A stretch of 64,000 nucleotides of DNA, taken from the NCBI GenBank assembly GCA_018697195.1, contig CM031866.1:12603879-12667878 (forward strand), read 5' to 3'. This stretch comes from Certhia americana (Eukaryota; Chordata; Aves; Passeriformes; Certhiidae). A model generated the notes under the pieces. The model did not search any database and was not told the origin of the DNA. It was given only the letters and a program-made list of their open reading frames with translations. Below, one piece after another: positions 62,577 to 64,000 of the stretch. The position numbers and the translations under genes are program-made. Numbering within the stretch: position 1 is the stretch's first letter; the number at the start of each line of letters is the position of its first letter.

Positions 62577-63719
62577 CTCTCCTTAGAGTTAGAAATTTAT
62601 GTCAACCTGTTCTTACAAATGGGAGGAAAAGTATTATCTGTTTTATCTAATAGCTCAGTGAAGAGAAGATTAGTGATCAGAGGAAGTCTGTTTGAGTCTT
62701 GAATCTGAGGGTATAAGATCTGCATTTCTAACTTTCCATTTTAAGAACCTCAGTATAAGGGATGTTAGGGCATACACTTCTAGTTTCTCCTAAGGAAGTG
62801 AAAACACTGCCCACCAGAAATACTGTGAATGGAAAGAAAATTAAGTATGACTTGTTGTCTTGTCTATGGCTGTCTGAATAGTTTGTGTACTTAAGGTTGG
62901 AAGAGGCCTAGGTTTTGTTTGGTCAAATCTCTATTTAATCCTGAGGAGGAAAGCCCTATGAGACAAAATCCTTGTCTCCGGCCAATCATTGCATTCCCCT
63001 GTTACATGACTTGCAACAGAAATATTTTCCAACATCAGACCCCAGGCAGCAACATTTCTTCAGTTGAAGTGACTTGCCTGATGAGTGGGGATAGTTAATT
63101 TTTGCCAGCTCTCACAAAGAATTTAATTTGACGATGGCAAGCCTGCAGTCACAGTCCTAGGTAACATTAAGTCCCCTTTGTATGATCCAGGGACATGCTC
63201 TAACCTGCAAGTTGCTAGTGATGAATTTGATGTGGAAGCTGGAGATTGAAACAGGACAAGTTCACTTCATTGAAAGCCAGTGAACAGCTATTAAGCTTGG
63301 TCTATGCTTACAAGGTTTCCTAACGTAGTGGTCTTGACAAAGTCTCCCTAGAATAGATGCTGCTGACTTTGGCCAAAAAATGCTCAGAGGGCTTCCCCAG
63401 GCAAAACAAGCTGCACTGAATTCCATGCACTGAACTGGGCCTACAGTAGAGCTGCTGTAAAAGTGAAGAGTGACAGTCTTTGTGGCACTGACTCTCAAGT
63501 GAGTGATCACTTAGAATTCTAGGTGAAGTCTTAGAAAATAGACTGAGTTCATATCTAACAGTACCATCTCAGGGTAAGTATATAAATCCAGTGTAAAAAG
63601 CAGAGTAGCTGTCGCTAGAAAAAGTCTGAATTGGGAAAACTCTGCTTCTGTAGTATCTGTTTCCTCTCCTGCCAATCCAATGGCCTCTTAGGACAAAGGG
63701 CAGTTCTGCTGTTGCAGTG

Positions 63720-63815
63720 CAGATCCGGCAGAGGGTTTTTGGCAGCCCGCTCGCTCGGTCAGGGAGCACACCTCCCACATCCCCGACTCGAGCACGGCTG
63801 CCACAAGTCCGTAGC
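63720..63815. promoter_or_regulatory. Small CpG cluster near right edge
   Basis: ATCCGGCAGAGG, GCAGCCCGCTCGCTCGGTCA and CCCCGACTCGAGCACGGCTG hold about eight CpGs within 100 bases, in a 28 kb stretch otherwise poor in CpG. It could be the edge of a promoter for the next gene (CGNL1 by amniote gene order) or a chance GC patch. Confidence 0.3.
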
Positions 63816-64000
63816 CTAATCTTGGTCTCACTAAAGGTCTTGACCTAGGGAATATTAGTCCTCCTTACACTGCTTTAAAATGGGCAGTGTGATTATTAAA
63901 ACAAAATTCTTATCTTTCTCAAGTTTATATACTCCACTCTCACTGGAAAGAAGCAACATTTCTTAAGCACACAGAATTAACTCAGTTGTTTCTTGGCTGT

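Larger units (their letters stand above)
54431..64000. other. Intergenic region 54.4-64.0 kb
   Basis: AT-rich with no recognisable coding sequence. Includes a GT microsatellite (55,241-55,259), T-rich tracts (58,321-58,372; 59,101-59,124; 61,400-61,416), a quasi-palindrome (62,537-62,576) and a CpG cluster (63,720-63,815). Confidence 0.7.

Noticed and set aside
62890..62960. CR1-like words (AAGGTTGGAAGAGGCCTAGG, GGTCAAATCTCT)
   Set aside because: Resembles a minus-strand CR1 end, but the match is too short and interrupted to call.
36051..64000. CGNL1 coding exons expected next by amniote gene order
   Set aside because: No long frame and no recognisable CGNL1 sequence in any frame. The gene must lie further right.

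Overview
This is vertebrate nuclear DNA, almost certainly from a bird. Genes are split by GT-AG introns, the DNA is AT-rich with a few small CpG-rich islands, and interspersed repeats are sparse. The one well-preserved retroposon (about 40,415-40,836) is a CR1 LINE 3' end with the terminal ATTCTATG-type octamers typical of avian CR1. The bird order cannot be decided from the sequence.

The left half (1 to about 36,050, + strand) is the 3' part of TCF12 (HEB), a class I bHLH E-protein. Twelve coding exons, here called W1-W12, lie between 6,566 and 32,408. They join in one open frame with canonical splice sites and encode the last 516 residues: a Ser/Pro-rich middle region, the AD2 (loop-helix) activation region, the optional 24-residue exon, the acidic linker, the bHLH domain and the C-terminus ending NPMGHM. 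The stop codon is followed by a donor at 32,420, so most of the 3'UTR lies in a separate last exon (33,768 to about 36,050, AATAAA at 36,029). N-terminal exons and the promoter lie to the left of the window. Bases 1-6,565 are intron.

The introns hold several things beyond ordinary sequence: a 13-bp minisatellite next to a CpG-rich patch with a POU octamer (about 4,950-5,265); a 50-bp GC-rich stretch bounded by good splice signals (11,491-11,540); and a CpG island directly beside a 10-N assembly gap (24,346 to about 24,960), with three 27-bp repeats and a TATA-like box. Three acceptors (W8, W10, W11) are tandem acceptors that could each change the protein by one or three residues without breaking the frame.

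The right half (about 36,050-64,000) contains no coding exon I can recognise. It holds the CR1 copy, decayed CR1 pieces, one or two MIR-type tRNA-SINE fossils, an older L3/CR1-like fragment, long T tracts, a cluster of TAATTA homeodomain motifs (about 39,620-39,760), a 246-codon antisense open frame abutting the end of TCF12, a GC/CT-rich block at about 53,940-54,430, a quasi-palindrome at 62,537-62,576 and a small CpG cluster at 63,720-63,815. In other amniotes the next gene in this direction is CGNL1; its coding exons are not in this window.

I found no evidence of a novel multi-gene system. The most interesting leads are the intronic CpG island, the stacked tandem acceptors, the inverted repeat in the TCF12 3'UTR and the antisense open frame.
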